64,000 nucleotides of DNA from JBEVJK01 sp963791325 (GTDB lineage Bacteria > Pseudomonadota > Alphaproteobacteria > Rhizobiales > Rhizobiaceae), in assembly GCA_963791325.1 (NCBI GenBank), contig CAWBRU010000002.1:372001-436000 (forward strand), in the 5' to 3' direction. The position numbers and the translations under genes are program-made. Below the pieces are notes generated by a model. It was not told the DNA's origin. It worked only from the letters and a program-made list of their open reading frames with translations, and did no database searches. Positions 62,615-64,000 of this stretch are shown here, piece by piece. Every line of letters starts with the position of its first letter. The stretch's first letter is position 1.

Positions 62615-62950
62615 TCAGCACGGGAATGCTGCCGCCAGGGCCAGCAGCAGAGCCGCGGCCGGGTCGTCCGCGGTGCCGTGGAGGCGGCCGTAGCGGTCGC
62701 GGATCGCGACGGTTTCCGAAGGTCCGATCACCGTCCCGGGAGTGGGGCAATAGAGCGTGCCGCGATAGCTCTCGATTTCCGGCCCGGCGCCCGACAGGCC
62801 CGCCGCAACCCCTTGCAGATAGGCCTGATAACCCTGGGCGACGGGGTCGCCCGAGGCCCTGGCGTAATAGAGGCCGGCGCGGGCGCAGCCGGTCAGCGGC
62901 AGGCAGCACAGGGCCGACTGGATGATCTTCCGCACCAAGCTCGTGCTCAT
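62615..62950 (-). CDS. Small secreted protein with Rap1a/Tai-like domain
   Basis: A 111-residue protein with a signal peptide and lipobox-like CCLPLTGCARAG. The mature part has AQGYQAYLQGVAAGL, LYCPTPGTVIGPSETV and a C-terminal ALLLALAAAFPC. That order (GYxxGVxxG, then CxPxxVT-like, then A...AFPC) resembles the Rap1a/Tai immunity-protein domain, whose two cysteines pair. Here no type VI effector is nearby, so an immunity role is not supported. The ATG at 62950 fits the signal peptide. Confidence 0.6.
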   Translation of the reverse strand: MSTSLVRKIIQSALCCLPLTGCARAGLYYARASGDPVAQGYQAYLQGVAAGLSGAGPEIESYRGTLYCPTPGTVIGPSETVAIRDRYGRLHGTADDPAAALLLALAAAFPC

Positions 62951-63017
62951 CGCGCTCCACTCCGGCCCGCGCCGGACCATGGTCCGGCAGCGTTAACAAA
63001 GGGTGGACAGGGGCAGA

Positions 63018-64000
63018 TCAGGCCGGCTGAGGCTCCGCCCGCCGGGCAGATGGCACCGGCGGGAAGGCGAGCGCGATCAACGCTGCGCCGAGACCGATGG
63101 CGCCGGAGCCGAGGAACATCCAGTCGTAGACGCTGAACCGGTCGAAGATCCAGCCGCCGGCGAGCGGGCCGAGCGCCATGCCGATGCTGGAGGCCATCGT
63201 TGCCGCGCCGAACACCGCGCCCATCACCCGCTGCCCGAAATATTCGCGCGCCAGCACCGCATAGAGCGGCATCACCCCGCCATAGGCGGCGCCGAACACC
63301 ACCGCCAAGGCATAGAACTGGTCGAGCCGATGGACGAGCAGATAGGCCGTGATCACTACCGCCTGCACCAGCAGGCCGGCGACCAGCACCAGCTTGACGC
63401 CGAGGCGGTCGGCGAGCACGCCGAGCAGCAGCCGGCCGCCGAGCCCGGAGACGCCCTCGACGCTGTAGATCGTGACTGCCGCCATGGTCGGGATGCCGCA
63501 GCTCATGGCGTAGCTGATCATGTGGAAGATCGGCCCGGAATGGGCCGCGCAGCACAGGAAGAAGGTGGTGGCCAGCACCGCGAACTGCGGAGTCCGGAAT
63601 GCCTGGCCGAGCGACATGTCGCCCTCTCGCCCCGACGCGGTCGCGGACCCGGCCGGCGTATCGGCTGCGGCCGGAGCGTTGCGGACCAACAGGGACGCCG
63701 GGATGAGCACTGCACCGGCCAGAAGGCCGATGGTCAGCATGGCGCCGCGCCAGTCGGTGGCGGTGAGCAGCCACGCCGCGAACGGCGAGACGGTGACCGG
63801 CGCCACTCCCATGCCGGCCGAGACCAGTGACACCGCCAGGCCGCGATTGGTGTCGAACCAGCCGGTGACGGCGGCGATCATCGGCGCAAAGAACGCTCCG
63901 GCGGCAACGCCGACCAGGACCCCATAGATCAATTGAAACGCCGGCAGCGAGGTCGAGCGGCTGGCGAGCACCAGCGCCAGGGCCAGCAGCACCGATCCGG
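63018..64000 (-). CDS. MFS transporter, C-terminal part (N-terminus beyond window)
   Basis: The frame is open to the window edge; about 327 codons are seen, covering roughly helices 3-12. Visible: YGVLVGVAAGAFFAPMIAAV near the start, SAGMGVAPVTVSPFAAWLL, and the second-half cytoplasmic loop GGRLLLGVLADRLGVKLVLV with the MFS G-x-L-x-D-R pattern. It looks like the oxalate/formate antiporter or monocarboxylate type. The substrate is unknown. A GTG at 63992 is an internal valine, not a start. Confidence 0.88.
   Translation of the reverse strand, partial: GSVLLALALVLASRSTSLPAFQLIYGVLVGVAAGAFFAPMIAAVTGWFDTNRGLAVSLVSAGMGVAPVTVSPFAAWLLTATDWRGAMLTIGLLAGAVLIPASLLVRNAPAAADTPAGSATASGREGDMSLGQAFRTPQFAVLATTFFLCCAAHSGPIFHMISYAMSCGIPTMAAVTIYSVEGVSGLGGRLLLGVLADRLGVKLVLVAGLLVQAVVITAYLLVHRLDQFYALAVVFGAAYGGVMPLYAVLAREYFGQRVMGAVFGAATMASSIGMALGPLAGGWIFDRFSVYDWMFLGSGAIGLGAALIALAFPPVPSARRAEPQPA

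Overview
This window reads as high-G+C chromosomal DNA from an alphaproteobacterium of the order Hyphomicrobiales (Rhizobiales). The gene content and order look closest to the Xanthobacteraceae/Nitrobacteraceae side (Rhodopseudomonas- or Bradyrhizobium-like). Pointers are an Omp19-type lipoprotein, GapR, DUF2794, DUF1244 and DUF2312 proteins, the zapE-mdh-suc-lpd cluster, the 41-residue L36, the SUV3-like helicase/S4/FdxA/CarD/RpoH block, and dispersed CTAG-bounded palindromic repeats. This placement is an inference from synteny and protein families; no rRNA is present and I found no tRNA. Almost everything is core metabolism and housekeeping; there is no prophage, CRISPR array or intact insertion sequence.

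Layout. 1-900: start of an MBL-fold hydrolase (cut by the window edge), divergent from omp19. 932-13064: zapE, then the TCA operon mdh-sucC-sucD-sucA-sucB with a MAPEG protein and an SDR ahead of lpdA. sucC and sucD are separated by an antitoxin gene and a broken VapC-like toxin gene. 13094-16856: minus-strand single genes (LysE, DUF2794, DUF1223, FMN reductase, DUF465) with repeat-bearing spacers. 17094-25499: DUF465, purE-purK, rpmJ, a TPR protein, a hydrolase, pyk, N-formylglutamate amidohydrolase, DUF1244 and gapR. 25522-31555: GNAT, SRAP protein, ispG, lytic transglycosylase, prenyl synthase, mtgA, rpmF. 31570-34486: polyhydroxybutyrate genes phaR (divergent) and phaA-phaB. 35188-41370: helicase, S4 protein, fdxA, carD and rpoH, the last with an EcfG-type promoter. 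41451-49875: M48 peptidase, thiBPQ under a TPP riboswitch, thiN, an ABC-F protein, zapA. 50137-56587: tkt, gap, a K+/H+ antiporter, pgk. 56798-64000: prpE, SDR, glycosyltransferase, diguanylate cyclase, a small lipoprotein and a truncated MFS gene.

How the genes work together. The suc/mdh/lpd block supplies the oxidative half of the TCA cycle. tkt-gap-pgk and pyk handle lower glycolysis/gluconeogenesis and carbon rearrangement. phaA-phaB convert surplus acetyl-CoA to 3-hydroxybutyryl-CoA under PhaR, and prpE feeds propionate into acyl-CoA pools. The thiamine uptake operon plus thiN makes TPP, the cofactor of both SucA and Tkt in this window.

The most unusual observations are: (1) a 105-bp CTAG-bounded repeat whose ends supply the stop codons of neighbouring genes, also present in a REPIN-like inverted dimer; (2) a decayed toxin-antitoxin pair inside the sucCD operon; (3) an EcfG-like GGAAC-N16-CGTT promoter before rpoH; and (4) operator-like palindromes upstream of mdh, of the antitoxin and of phaA. 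I did not find a convincing wholly new multi-gene system.
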